Shown here piece after piece: positions 7,878 through 14,887 of a DNA stretch of 22,632 nt (positions within the stretch are counted from its first letter, which is position 1; each line of letters begins with the position of its first letter). The DNA is from CAZJHX01 sp964545715 (GTDB lineage Bacteria > Myxococcota_A > UBA9042 > GCA-2863065): the NCBI GenBank assembly GCA_964545715.1, contig CAZJHX010000171.1, positions 1 to 22,632 on the forward strand, in the 5' to 3' direction. The translations under genes were made by a program, and so were the position numbers. The notes beneath the pieces were generated by a model. That model ran no database searches. It worked only from the letters and a program-made list of their open reading frames with translations, and was not told the DNA's origin.

Positions 7878-8884
7878 TAGAACCGGCCGTGAATCGCCAT
7901 GCCGGTGCGGGTGGGCGACACGGTGACATCGGGGGCGTCCGCCGGCAGCGACACCAACACGATGCCCGTGATCAGCGCAGCGATCCCGATTCCGCCGGCC
8001 ACGAAGCCGGCTGTTTGGAGATCCTCGGCGCTGCATGCCGCAGCGTTGTATCGGGTCTCTCGATCGGGCTCGGCCAGTCCGTCTTGCGGGGCCGCCAGGT
8101 CCGCCGCCGTGGACGCCTCGCCTCGAGCCAGGCCGTAGAGCACGGCGCCCACCCCCGTGACAGCGACGCCCGTACCCAGCGCGACCCACGCCGGCCACCG
8201 CACTGGCCTTGAGTGCGGTCGGGTCAGCTGGGGCGCCGGCTCGATCGCCGGTCGCGGCGTGACGACCGGCTCCACCGGAGCGCGCGGCGCGGCGACGGCC
8301 TTCTCGGACAGCGTGTACTTCAGGCGGACACCGACGCCGGTGGTGGCGACCACCGAGTCCTCCTGCGCCACGTACCCTGCCTGAGTGACCTCGATGCGGT
8401 GCTCGCCCGCCGCCAGGCCGATCGTGCGCCCCGACTTCACGGCTACCGAGGCGACGGTGATCGCGGCCGAGGCCGGCGTGGCTGCGACGCGCGCCCAGCC
8501 CATCCCGGATCCGCAGGCAGCGGCGCTGGCGGCCAGGCCCTTGGCGATACGCTGTTGCTCCGCCGGCTGCGGCTTCAGGTCGCTGGCGAGCAGTAGAAAT
8601 TTCATCGCCTCGCAGTGCGACTTGAGCTGGCCCAAAACCGTGGCCACGATGAGCGCCGTGCTGGCGTTCGGGACCGCAGCCCACGCTACGCGGGCCGAGG
8701 CCAGCGCCTTCTTGAGGCGGCCTCTGTTGTAGTGGCGTGACGCGGCGAGATAGGCCGTTCGTCCGCGCTCTACGGCGTCCGTTCCTGTCGAGCCCCGCTC
8801 GGGCAGCGTGGGCACGACGACCGGCGGATTTGCGGACGCGGCTGGGCCCGCGAGGACCGCCGCTACGACCAGGAAACGGATCAT
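7877..8884 (-). CDS. PEGA-domain protein with signal peptide and two C-terminal membrane segments
   Basis: 335 residues from ATG at 8884; a TTG three bases codons upstream would add only two residues. The signal peptide is MIRFLVVAAVLAGPAASA. Residues ~35-125 form an Ala-rich helical region like a degenerate TPR (ERGRTAYLAASRHYNRGR). Residues ~128-190 match a PEGA domain: beta-strands with GRTIGLAAGEHRIEVTQAGY, the usual 'Gly-x-His-x-Ile-x-Val, then Gly-Tyr' pattern. A Pro-rich linker follows, then membrane segments at about 232-252 and 290-312, and a short tail ending GMAIHGRF. This TPR-PEGA-TM layout is common in myxobacterial-type genomes, where function is mostly unknown but linked to the envelope or surface layers. 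First gene of a four-gene minus-strand operon; TATACT lies seven bases before the ATG with no Shine-Dalgarno. Confidence 0.85.
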   Translation of the reverse strand: MIRFLVVAAVLAGPAASANPPVVVPTLPERGSTGTDAVERGRTAYLAASRHYNRGRLKKALASARVAWAAVPNASTALIVATVLGQLKSHCEAMKFLLLASDLKPQPAEQQRIAKGLAASAAACGSGMGWARVAATPASAAITVASVAVKSGRTIGLAAGEHRIEVTQAGYVAQEDSVVATTGVGVRLKYTLSEKAVAAPRAPVEPVVTPRPAIEPAPQLTRPHSRPVRWPAWVALGTGVAVTGVGAVLYGLARGEASTAADLAAPQDGLAEPDRETRYNAAACSAEDLQTAGFVAGGIGIAALITGIVLVSLPADAPDVTVSPTRTGMAIHGRF

Positions 8885-8955
8885 GGTCAAGAGTATAGGT
8901 GTGGGCTCTCCTGTGCGCGAGTTCGCCCTGCATACACTGCGGGGTATAGTGGGGC
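8885..8955. promoter_or_regulatory. 71-bp divergent promoter region, both sides probably leaderless
   Basis: This is the only non-coding DNA between two divergent genes. On the minus strand TATACT (plus-strand 8892-8897) lies seven bases before the ATG at 8884. On the plus strand TATAGT (8945-8950) lies five bases before the ATG at 8956, with a weak -35 (TTCGCC, 17 bases upstream). Neither start has a Shine-Dalgarno. If these are sigma70-type -10 boxes, transcription would begin at or within a base or two of each ATG. The hexamers are seen directly; promoter activity is inferred. Confidence 0.5.
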
Positions 8956-9729
8956 ATGCTCGAACTGATTTTTGTGCTCGGAGCGGTGGTCGCCGCGCCT
9001 CCCGAGATCGTGGTGCAGGGCCGCGTCACCAACGCCGCCGGCCAGGCTGTGGATGGGGGCTACAATCTCTACGTCAGCTTCTACGCCCAACCTGACGGAG
9101 GGGACGCCCTGGCGACTGTGCTGCTGGCGGATGAGCCCGTGGAGTCGGGCACCTTCGACGCGGCGCTCACCGGCCTGCCGGACACGCTCTTCGACTCCGA
9201 CGCACTCTGGATCGGCGTGGCGGTCGCGACCGAGCCCGAGCTGGCCAGGCAAAAGGTGGCGTCTGTCCCGTGGGCGCGCTCCGCGTCGGTGGCGAGCGAT
9301 CTAGCCTGTAGTGGCTGCGTTGGCGCCGCCACGCTGGATCCCGCGCTGCCCATCGCGTGGCTGAACGCGGCCAACATCTTTGCCGAGCTTGCCACGTTCG
9401 AGAAGGGCGCGGACCTGGCTTGGAGCGAGCTGAGACGCCCGCGGATCCACAACGCCGCCGAGGCGCCCGAGGCCTGCGCCGCCGGATTGAGCGGCGCCAT
9501 CTACTTTGACACTACCGACAGCGCCCTGAAGGTGTGCACTGGAGCGGAGTGGGTCGCGGTGGGAGCGGCCCCGGATCCCGAGCCGACGCCGGCGCTGGGC
9601 TCCTGCGCCGCTATTCTGGCTGCCGGCGACTCGACCGGCGACGGCGTGTTCAACATCCCCACCCCCCCAGGGGAGGTCGCCGTCTGGTGCGACATGGGCG
9701 GCGGCGGCGGGCCGTACGCGGCCGGCTAA
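8956..9729 (+). CDS. Secreted fibrinogen-like-domain protein, N-terminal part (frameshifted)
   Basis: 257 residues as read. A short signal peptide (MLELIFVLGAVVAAP) is followed by a beta-rich domain (VVQGRVTNAAGQAVDGGYN) and a WIGVAVATEPELARQK / SVPWARSASVASDL / CSGCV stretch typical of secreted proteins in myxobacterial-like genomes. A segment at about 175-205 (GLSGAIYFDTTDSALKVCTG) resembles phage-tail or collar linker motifs. Residues ~213-247 (ending VAVWCDM) match the N-terminal half of a fibrinogen-like C-terminal domain. Normally CDM leads into GGGWTLV; here the frame runs through a Gly run (GGGGG) and stops ten residues later. The rest of the domain continues in the next forward frame to 10226, so this is the 5' part of a broken or recoded gene. 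ATG 8956 sits five bases after a TATAGT box. Confidence 0.8.
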   Translation: MLELIFVLGAVVAAPPEIVVQGRVTNAAGQAVDGGYNLYVSFYAQPDGGDALATVLLADEPVESGTFDAALTGLPDTLFDSDALWIGVAVATEPELARQKVASVPWARSASVASDLACSGCVGAATLDPALPIAWLNAANIFAELATFEKGADLAWSELRRPRIHNAAEAPEACAAGLSGAIYFDTTDSALKVCTGAEWVAVGAAPDPEPTPALGSCAAILAAGDSTGDGVFNIPTPPGEVAVWCDMGGGGGPYAAG

Positions 9730-10226
9730 ACACCTACACCGCGCCTGGCGACCACACCATGGTGCCCACCAAGGTCGCGTTCGGCACCGCCGCCGAGGCG
9801 CAGCTGCCGGACAACGAGTACTCGATCGACGCCGGTGGGATAACCGTGACCGCGGTTCGCATTATCAACTTCACTACGGGCGAGACCTTCACCGAGAACC
9901 TGGATGTGCCCACGGCCTGGCCCGCGGAGACCTACCTGGGCGGCTTTGGCGTGCCGGGCATGCGGCTGCCGGTCAACGCGGAGTGGGAGCTGCGAACGGG
10001 GTTCTACGTTAATTACGGCAAGGTGATCCCCATCTGTTTTACCAAGCCCTCGATCTCGACGGCCTGGATATGCGACTCCGACGGCACCGCTATTCGCGGC
10101 ATGCTGGACACGGGCGCCGGTGAGTTCTGCGGCCTGGGCGGCGCGGACAAGAAGTGGGGCAAGGCCGACGGCAGCTGCACAAACTACGGCGACGCCTACG
10201 CCGCATACGGGATCGCCTTCCGGTGA
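9729..10226 (+). pseudogene. C-terminal part of the fibrinogen-like protein, displaced to another reading frame
   Basis: About 165 codons with high GC3 continue the gene above: LNTYTAPGDHTMVPTKVAFG, EYSIDAGGITVTAVRIINF, then FYVNYGKVIPICF, AWICDSDGT, GEFCGLGGADKKWG and a final YGDAYAAYGIAFR. A Cys-containing C-terminus ending in a glycine/aromatic pattern is usual for bacterial fibrinogen-like domains. In-phase reading needs one base missing (or two extra) somewhere in 9697-9728; at the simplest point GCC-GG-CTA-AAC would then read on from the upstream protein. An internal ATG at 9759 could start a separate protein, but it has no ribosome site and no signal peptide. So: sequencing error, real inactivating frameshift, or programmed shift at a GC-rich run; the sequence alone does not decide. 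Confidence 0.7.
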
Positions 10227-10267
10227 TAACTGGCGACGCCTCAGTGTGTCGCTTAGCATCGTTGGTT

Positions 10268-10272
10268 GGAGG
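10268..10272 (+). promoter_or_regulatory. Shine-Dalgarno of the desaturase gene
   Basis: A clear GGAGG lies eight bases before the ATG at 10281. It contrasts with the first genes of other transcription units in this window, which lack one, and it fixes the desaturase start. The 54 bases between 10226 and 10281 hold no other signal that I can see. Confidence 0.75.
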
Positions 10273-10280
10273 TTTGATCC

Positions 10281-11069
10281 ATGTACGTGCTCGCCTGCGT
10301 GTTGGTTTTTGCTGTGGCGTACACGATCAACATGACGCTGATCACCGTCGTCTATCACCGGGGGCTTGCGCATCGAGGCGTGGAGCTGGGACCCGGACTG
10401 ACCCGCTTTGTGTCGTCGGCCGGCGGATGGCTTACAGGGCTCGACCCCGTGGCGTGGGTCTGCATGCATCGCCGCCATCACGCCTGGTCCGACCAGCCGG
10501 GCGACCCCCACAGCCCGGTCAACGACGGGTTGATCGGCGTGGCGCTGGCGCAGCTTCGATCCTATGAGAAGGCCCTTCGCGGTTTGATGCGGAAGGACGA
10601 GCGGTACACACGCTTTGTGAAGGACCTACCGTTTGGGGTGGGCTGGATCAATCGCGAGCGTCTGTGGCACCTGCCGTATCTGCTTCACTTCGGCATCGCG
10701 ACCGGGCTGGGTGCCGGTGGGCTGTGGGAGCTGGGTGCATGCTGGTTCTTAGGGCTCATGAGCCACCCGGTGCAGGGCTGGCTGATCAACTCGTTTGGGC
10801 ACTTCGGCGGGCAGCAGCGATTCGACACCCGCGATAGGTCGACCAACCGCCCGGTGCTGGGCCTGCTGACCTTTGGTGAGGGGCACCACAACAATCACCA
10901 CCGCTTTCCGTCGTCGGCGCGCTTTGGGCTGCTGCCGTTCGAGGTGGACATGGGCTTTGCGATGGCGCGCCTGCTGGAGCGTCTCGGGCTGCTGACGATC
11001 CGCAACGATCTGCTGGCGCCGACCGGGGATGATTACGGGACGCGCCGCGAGCGCTTGACGGCGCCCTAA
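10281..11069 (+). CDS. Fatty acyl(-CoA) desaturase, delta-9 type, membrane di-iron
   Basis: 262 residues; inserts a double bond into a saturated acyl chain using O2 and a di-iron centre at the membrane. All His boxes are present: HRGLAH (His26, His31), HRRHH (His63, His66, His67) and GHHNNHH (His202, His203, His206, His207), with the extra ligand in NSFGHFGG (His174). Membrane spans are at about 2-24, 43-60, 130-150 and 152-170. The protein starts almost at the first His box, so the N-terminal part is shorter than in eukaryotic stearoyl-CoA desaturases, but a clear GGAGG eight bases upstream supports this ATG and bacterial relatives of this length exist. WACMHRRHH-like spacing and the DQPGDPHSP motif favour the acyl-CoA/acyl-lipid delta-9 group; regiospecificity is inferred. 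The TAA overlaps the stop of the convergent repair gene by four bases. Confidence 0.93.
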   Translation: MYVLACVLVFAVAYTINMTLITVVYHRGLAHRGVELGPGLTRFVSSAGGWLTGLDPVAWVCMHRRHHAWSDQPGDPHSPVNDGLIGVALAQLRSYEKALRGLMRKDERYTRFVKDLPFGVGWINRERLWHLPYLLHFGIATGLGAGGLWELGACWFLGLMSHPVQGWLINSFGHFGGQQRFDTRDRSTNRPVLGLLTFGEGHHNNHHRFPSSARFGLLPFEVDMGFAMARLLERLGLLTIRNDLLAPTGDDYGTRRERLTAP

Positions 11070-12766
11070 ACCCAGGCCAGCGCCGTTGCGAGGCGGGCAC
11101 CGCTGATCGGTTGCTGTGGTCCGAAGCGGATCGCCGCCGAGCCGCCCTCTGCGGTGACCCGACGCAGCTCTGTCGTCAGCACCCGGACGCGGTCGTACGA
11201 GGCGATATCAAAGCTCTGCTGCCTATCCAGCCGGGCCCGTTGGAAGCCGGGTGGCGTCGGCAGCTCGGCATCCTCTTCGATGGTCTCGTGGCGCGTGATT
11301 CCGCCCGCCTCCAGCAGCAGCAGTCGGCGCGGGCCGTCGCCCTCACGAAAGCTGACGGCGGCGTCGGTCATGCGGCACAGCCAGCGTGCACGGCGGGCCA
11401 GGAGCGCTGCGTCCCGGGTGACGGACCGCAGCCAGAGGACGACCAGGTCGGCCGTCCAGTCGGGGGCGTCGTCGTGCGAGCGGCCGGCGGCGGCCACCGC
11501 GGCGTCCTGCCAGGCTCCCGCGCCCAGCCACAAGAGCACGTTGCCGGTCCCGCGACCCAGGCGCTGGGCCGGGGCGACGAACTCGGCTCGAAAGCGCGCC
11601 AGGCCCTCCTCGAAGCAGCGCGCCTCGGGGATCCGGTCAGAGCCCGGACGCAGGCCCAAGGCCATCGCGCGTGCGTCGTCGTCGTGGCCGTCCGGGGCGT
11701 CCAGGGCGCTTCGCAGCGCGCGAAACGGCATGAGCGACAAGCGCGACGATACGGGGCCCCAGGGGTGGTCGGGATCGGGGGTCGGGTTGGCGTCGCCGGT
11801 CTCGGGTGCCCAGAACCAGACGTGGCGCTCGCCCTCGCGCAGCTGCACGTTGTAGGGCGGCACGTGCCGCTTGATCTCGTCGGCCTCCAGCAGGGCGGCC
11901 TCCAGTGGGGAGCCGGTCTCGGTGACCTCCACGCGCTGCGCCTGGCTGAGCATCTCGAGCGCCCGCTCTTTGATCTTGGACTGCTTTTGAAAGTGGCTGT
12001 TGACCCGCTTCTTCAGCGACCGCGCCTTGCCCACGTACAAGATATCGCCGTTGCTGCGCAGCAGGCGATACACGCCGGGCGTGTCGGGCAGCGCCAAGCG
12101 GTCGGCGCGCGGCATCGGGTACTTCTTGGCGCCCTTCTTGGGAGCAGGGAGGGCGAGCCACGCTTTGAGCTGGGGCCACGTGGCGACCCCGCGATCGGCG
12201 AGCGCCGCGACCAGGTGCTTCCAAACGTGCGCAGTGGCGGCGACATGGCCGGCCGAGCGCCTGAGCAGCTTTACTGAAAAGCCGAAATAGCCGGCGACCG
12301 CGCGCAGGCCTCGACGCGGCAGGCCGGGCAGAAGGCGGCGCGCGACTTCATGGGTGCACACGACGTCCAGGGGAAACACGCTGGAGCCGGTCACGTCGCT
12401 GTGCAGCGGCCGCAAAAAGGACTGCTCGAACCGGGCGTAGTGGATGATGGCGGGCACGGCCTCCCGGTCCGTCGGCGCCAGGGCGCGCGTTGCCGACAAC
12501 AGATCGCGCCAGGCGATGTCGGCCGCGACCGCAGTCGTCAACACGTCGGGGGTGATGCCCGTCAGGCGGGTCACGATTGGCGGCACAGTCTTGCCATGAG
12601 GCAGCGCAACCACTCGAGAGTGCACGTCCGTGGTCGTCTGCTCCGGGCCGGCGCCGCACGTCGCGAGCCAGCCAAGCTCGAGCAGGCTGCCCTTGTCGGG
12701 AGCGGCGCCCGTGGTCTGGCAGTCGACGGCCAACACGGCGAGGCTGGTCAACTGGGCCTCAGTCAC
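11066..12766 (-). CDS. DEDDh-exonuclease-fold / GIY-YIG nuclease fusion, UvrC/Cho-like
   Basis: 566 residues from GTG. Residues ~8-190 have the fold of the DNA polymerase III epsilon proofreading domain; ~220-310 are a UvrC N-terminal-type GIY-YIG nuclease; the remaining ~250 have no domain I can name. The GIY-YIG half looks intact: GVY at 231-233, YVG at 244-246, Arg254 in KKRVNSHF, and catalytic Glu294 in LEAALLEADEIKRHVPPYN. The exonuclease half looks impaired: motif I reads AVDCQTTG (Asp15, but Gln17 where Glu is usual), motif II has Glu114 where Asp is usual (ARFEQSFL), and motif III keeps His174 but has Ala179 where Asp is expected. Proteins of this architecture are thought to act in nucleotide-excision repair like E. 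coli Cho, making the 3' incision. TATACC sits six bases before the GTG. The 3' end overlaps the desaturase stop. Confidence 0.88.
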   Translation of the reverse strand: MTEAQLTSLAVLAVDCQTTGAAPDKGSLLELGWLATCGAGPEQTTTDVHSRVVALPHGKTVPPIVTRLTGITPDVLTTAVAADIAWRDLLSATRALAPTDREAVPAIIHYARFEQSFLRPLHSDVTGSSVFPLDVVCTHEVARRLLPGLPRRGLRAVAGYFGFSVKLLRRSAGHVAATAHVWKHLVAALADRGVATWPQLKAWLALPAPKKGAKKYPMPRADRLALPDTPGVYRLLRSNGDILYVGKARSLKKRVNSHFQKQSKIKERALEMLSQAQRVEVTETGSPLEAALLEADEIKRHVPPYNVQLREGERHVWFWAPETGDANPTPDPDHPWGPVSSRLSLMPFRALRSALDAPDGHDDDARAMALGLRPGSDRIPEARCFEEGLARFRAEFVAPAQRLGRGTGNVLLWLGAGAWQDAAVAAAGRSHDDAPDWTADLVVLWLRSVTRDAALLARRARWLCRMTDAAVSFREGDGPRRLLLLEAGGITRHETIEEDAELPTPPGFQRARLDRQQSFDIASYDRVRVLTTELRRVTAEGGSAAIRFGPQQPISGARLATALAWV

Positions 12767-12877
12767 TCGGCAGGTATAGCATGCCCGCCATATTAGATTG
12801 TTTACGATGTAAATTTTCTATCAAGAACCGCCAGGGAGGGGCCGATTAGGGTTGTTAGTCCAGAAATCCTGGAGCGT
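12767..12877. promoter_or_regulatory. Divergent intergenic region with an AT-rich palindrome
   Basis: 111 bases separate the repair gene (minus) from the kinase gene (plus). Nearest the repair gene, TATACC (plus-strand 12773-12778) lies six bases before its GTG. An AT-rich patch at about 12790-12825 contains a perfect dyad, TTTAC-GAT-GTAAA (12801-12813), which could be an operator or part of the kinase promoter; I cannot name its regulator. Near the kinase ATG there is TGGAG (12870-12874), only three bases before the ATG, a closely spaced ribosome site. Confidence 0.5.
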
Positions 12878-14503
12878 ATGCAGCAATTCGGAAAGTACAG
12901 CCTGATCAAAAAGATCGGGCAGGGTGGCATGGCCGAGATTTGGCAGGCCTCCTTGAGGGGTGTGCGCGGCTTTGAGAAGCCGCTCGTCATCAAGCGCATC
13001 CTGCCCAAGTACGCGCAGTCGCGCCGCTTCGTGGAGTTCTTCATCCAGGAAGCGAAGATCACCAGCGGTCTTCAACATCCTAATATCGTACAGATTTTTG
13101 AGCTCGGTGAGATCGACGGTACCTACTTCATCGCTATGGAGTATGTGAAGGGCTGGGATCTGCTGCGCCTGCTGTACCAGTCCGCGATTATTCACGAGCC
13201 GATCCCCGAGCCGATCGCGCTCTACATCGTTCAGGAGATGTGTCGCGGCCTGCAGTATGCGCATCAGGCGATCGGCATCGACGGCGACCCCCTCAACATC
13301 GTGCACCTGGATGTCTCGCCGTCCAACGTGCTGCTGGACATCCAGGGCAGCGTCAAAGTCACCGACTTCGGCGTCGCGCGCGCCAACCTGGAGGGCGGCG
13401 CGCCCAAGATCAGCACCCGTCGGCGCGGCAAGGTCGCGTACATGTCGCCCGAGCAGATCGCCGGCGCCAAAGTGGACGGGCGCAGCGACATCTTCGCCGT
13501 CGGCATCGTCATGTACGAGCTGCTCACGCTGCGTCGCCTCTTCCGCGGCCGAACGCCCGAGGAGAGCCTGGAGAAGATCCGCGCGTGCGAGATCGAGCCC
13601 ATGCTCAAGAAGAGCGAGATCAGCTTCGGCGTGCGCGACATCCTGCGCAAAGCCGTGGCCAAGGAGCGCGTCGACCGCTACCAATCCGCCGCGGACCTCG
13701 AGGAGGCTATCCAGCAGCACCTCTTCACCACAGAGGCGCTGGTCACTCGACGTGACTTCACTCGATGGCTGGCCGAGCGCTTCTCGGGCGTCGACATTCA
13801 CGACCACACCAACGCGACCGTCGGCACTCACACGTTTGCCGCCGCCCGCTCTACGCGCGCCACGTCCGCCTTGAAAGGGCTCAGCGGCGTCGGCTCTGCG
13901 CCGGAGGCTGTCCGCGAGGCTCTGAAGGTCGCCGCCAAGAGGAAATACACGTTCCGAAAAACCAGCGGATCCGCGTTTGGCCCGGTCGCACTCAAGGACG
14001 CTCTGGAGCTGATCAAAGAGGGATGCGTCGCGCCGGACGAGCTCGTCAGCGTCGACGGCACGGACTGGCAGGAGGCGCGCAAGCTGCCACAGCTCAGTGA
14101 CGCTTTGGCGCGCACTTATCCGCCTGAGACCGCCGAGCCTTTGGTCTCCGGGTCCTTTGATCGCTTCGACATCGTCCGCATGCTGGCTGAGCACGCGACC
14201 GCCCGCTCCACCGGGCGGTTGAAGCTGCAGCGCGCCGAGGTACGCAAGGAGATCTACTTCTCTCGCGGCCGCATCGTGCACGTCGTCTCCAACCGCAAAG
14301 ACGAGCTGCTCGGCATGTACCTGCAGCAGAAGCAGGCGGTGACGATGGTGCAGCTGCAGCTGGCCTTCGACAATGTTCAGACCTGGCAGGGGCCCATCGG
14401 CGAGGAGCTCGTGAAGCTGGGCTTCATCGGCGGCGCTGCGCTCTTTCAGCTACTGGGGGAGCACGCGTTCGATCAGATCACGGAGCTGCTGGAGTGGCGT
14501 TAG
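12878..14503 (+). CDS. Pkn-type Ser/Thr protein kinase with GYF_2-like and PATAN/DUF4388-like domains (as read to the amber codon)
   Basis: 541 residues as read. Kinase domain 7-285: Gly loop IGQGGMAEIW (14-22), Lys39 (LVIKRIL), Glu58, catalytic HLDVSPSN (Asp145, Asn150), DFG at 163-165 and SPE at 190-192. The HRD Arg is Leu144, so this is a non-RD kinase, less dependent on activation-loop phosphorylation; HxDVSPxN is common in myxobacterial kinases. A Ser/Thr/Ala linker (~305-350) leads to a GYF_2-like segment (~358-410: FGPVALKDALELIKEG, DELVSVDGTDW), then a PATAN/DUF4388-like domain from ~424 (GSFDRFDIVRML, GRLKL, EIYFSRGRIVHVVS). There is no membrane segment, so it is probably cytoplasmic. 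The reading stops at TAG (14501-14503) directly after ELLEWR, where relatives continue; 127 more same-frame codons follow. ATG 12878 has TGGAG three bases upstream. Confidence 0.9.
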   Translation: MQQFGKYSLIKKIGQGGMAEIWQASLRGVRGFEKPLVIKRILPKYAQSRRFVEFFIQEAKITSGLQHPNIVQIFELGEIDGTYFIAMEYVKGWDLLRLLYQSAIIHEPIPEPIALYIVQEMCRGLQYAHQAIGIDGDPLNIVHLDVSPSNVLLDIQGSVKVTDFGVARANLEGGAPKISTRRRGKVAYMSPEQIAGAKVDGRSDIFAVGIVMYELLTLRRLFRGRTPEESLEKIRACEIEPMLKKSEISFGVRDILRKAVAKERVDRYQSAADLEEAIQQHLFTTEALVTRRDFTRWLAERFSGVDIHDHTNATVGTHTFAAARSTRATSALKGLSGVGSAPEAVREALKVAAKRKYTFRKTSGSAFGPVALKDALELIKEGCVAPDELVSVDGTDWQEARKLPQLSDALARTYPPETAEPLVSGSFDRFDIVRMLAEHATARSTGRLKLQRAEVRKEIYFSRGRIVHVVSNRKDELLGMYLQQKQAVTMVQLQLAFDNVQTWQGPIGEELVKLGFIGGAALFQLLGEHAFDQITELLEWR

Positions 14504-14887
14504 GGCTCCTACGCCAGGGTGGAGGGCGCCCCCCCGCCCGCCGGCCCGCTGCGCATGGATATCCAGCCGCTGGCTGCGATGACGCTGGGTGTGCGGACGC
14601 GGCTGAAAGCCGGCGACATTCAGGGCTGGTTCGACCGCAAAGGCAACCCCGCCTTGAGCCGCGCGTATCCGCCCCCGTTCGACCCCGCGCTGCTCTGTCT
14701 GAGTCCCGGCGAGTACCGCTTCGTGCGGACGGTCGACAGCCGGCCGCGCCGCGTGAGACGCCTGCTCAGCGTTAACGGCACGGACGTAGAGGCGCGCGCC
14801 ACCGTTTTGAAGGTGCTGTTCCTGATGCAGCAAACGGGCCTGGCCGTCTCCTCCGGCGCCAGCGCCGCAGACGACGAGCCTCTCTAG
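14504..14887 (+). pseudogene. Same-frame C-terminal tail of the kinase, after the in-frame amber codon
   Basis: 127 codons directly after the TAG, in the kinase frame and with the same GC3-rich codon use. It reads GSYARVEGAPPP, LRMDIQPLAAMTLGVRTRL, then LCLSPGEYRFVRTVDSRPRR and ATVLKVLFLMQQTGLAVS: the pattern of the end of DUF4388/PATAN-type kinase tails, where an 'LxWxxGxF' segment precedes a winged-helix-like 'LsPxExxhhrxhDG ... hLhhLxxxGL' unit. It could begin at GTG 14519, but there is no ribosome site and a free-standing tail would make little sense. The simplest reading is one 669-codon gene broken by a stop codon (or read through). It ends on TAG at 14885-14887 that also forms the stop of the convergent porin gene. 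Confidence 0.8.

Noticed and set aside
7878..9032. Long minus-strand frame joined to the small lipoprotein
   Set aside because: Runs antiphase through the PEGA gene; only the part from the ATG at 7877 has gene features.
14501..14503. TAG as a pyrrolysine codon
   Set aside because: No methylamine methyltransferase features, no PYLIS-type element I can identify, and no pyl genes in the window; nonsense mutation or error is simpler.
14519..14887. Independent small gene from GTG 14519
   Set aside because: Same frame as the kinase, no ribosome site, and its content fits the end of the kinase regulatory tail.
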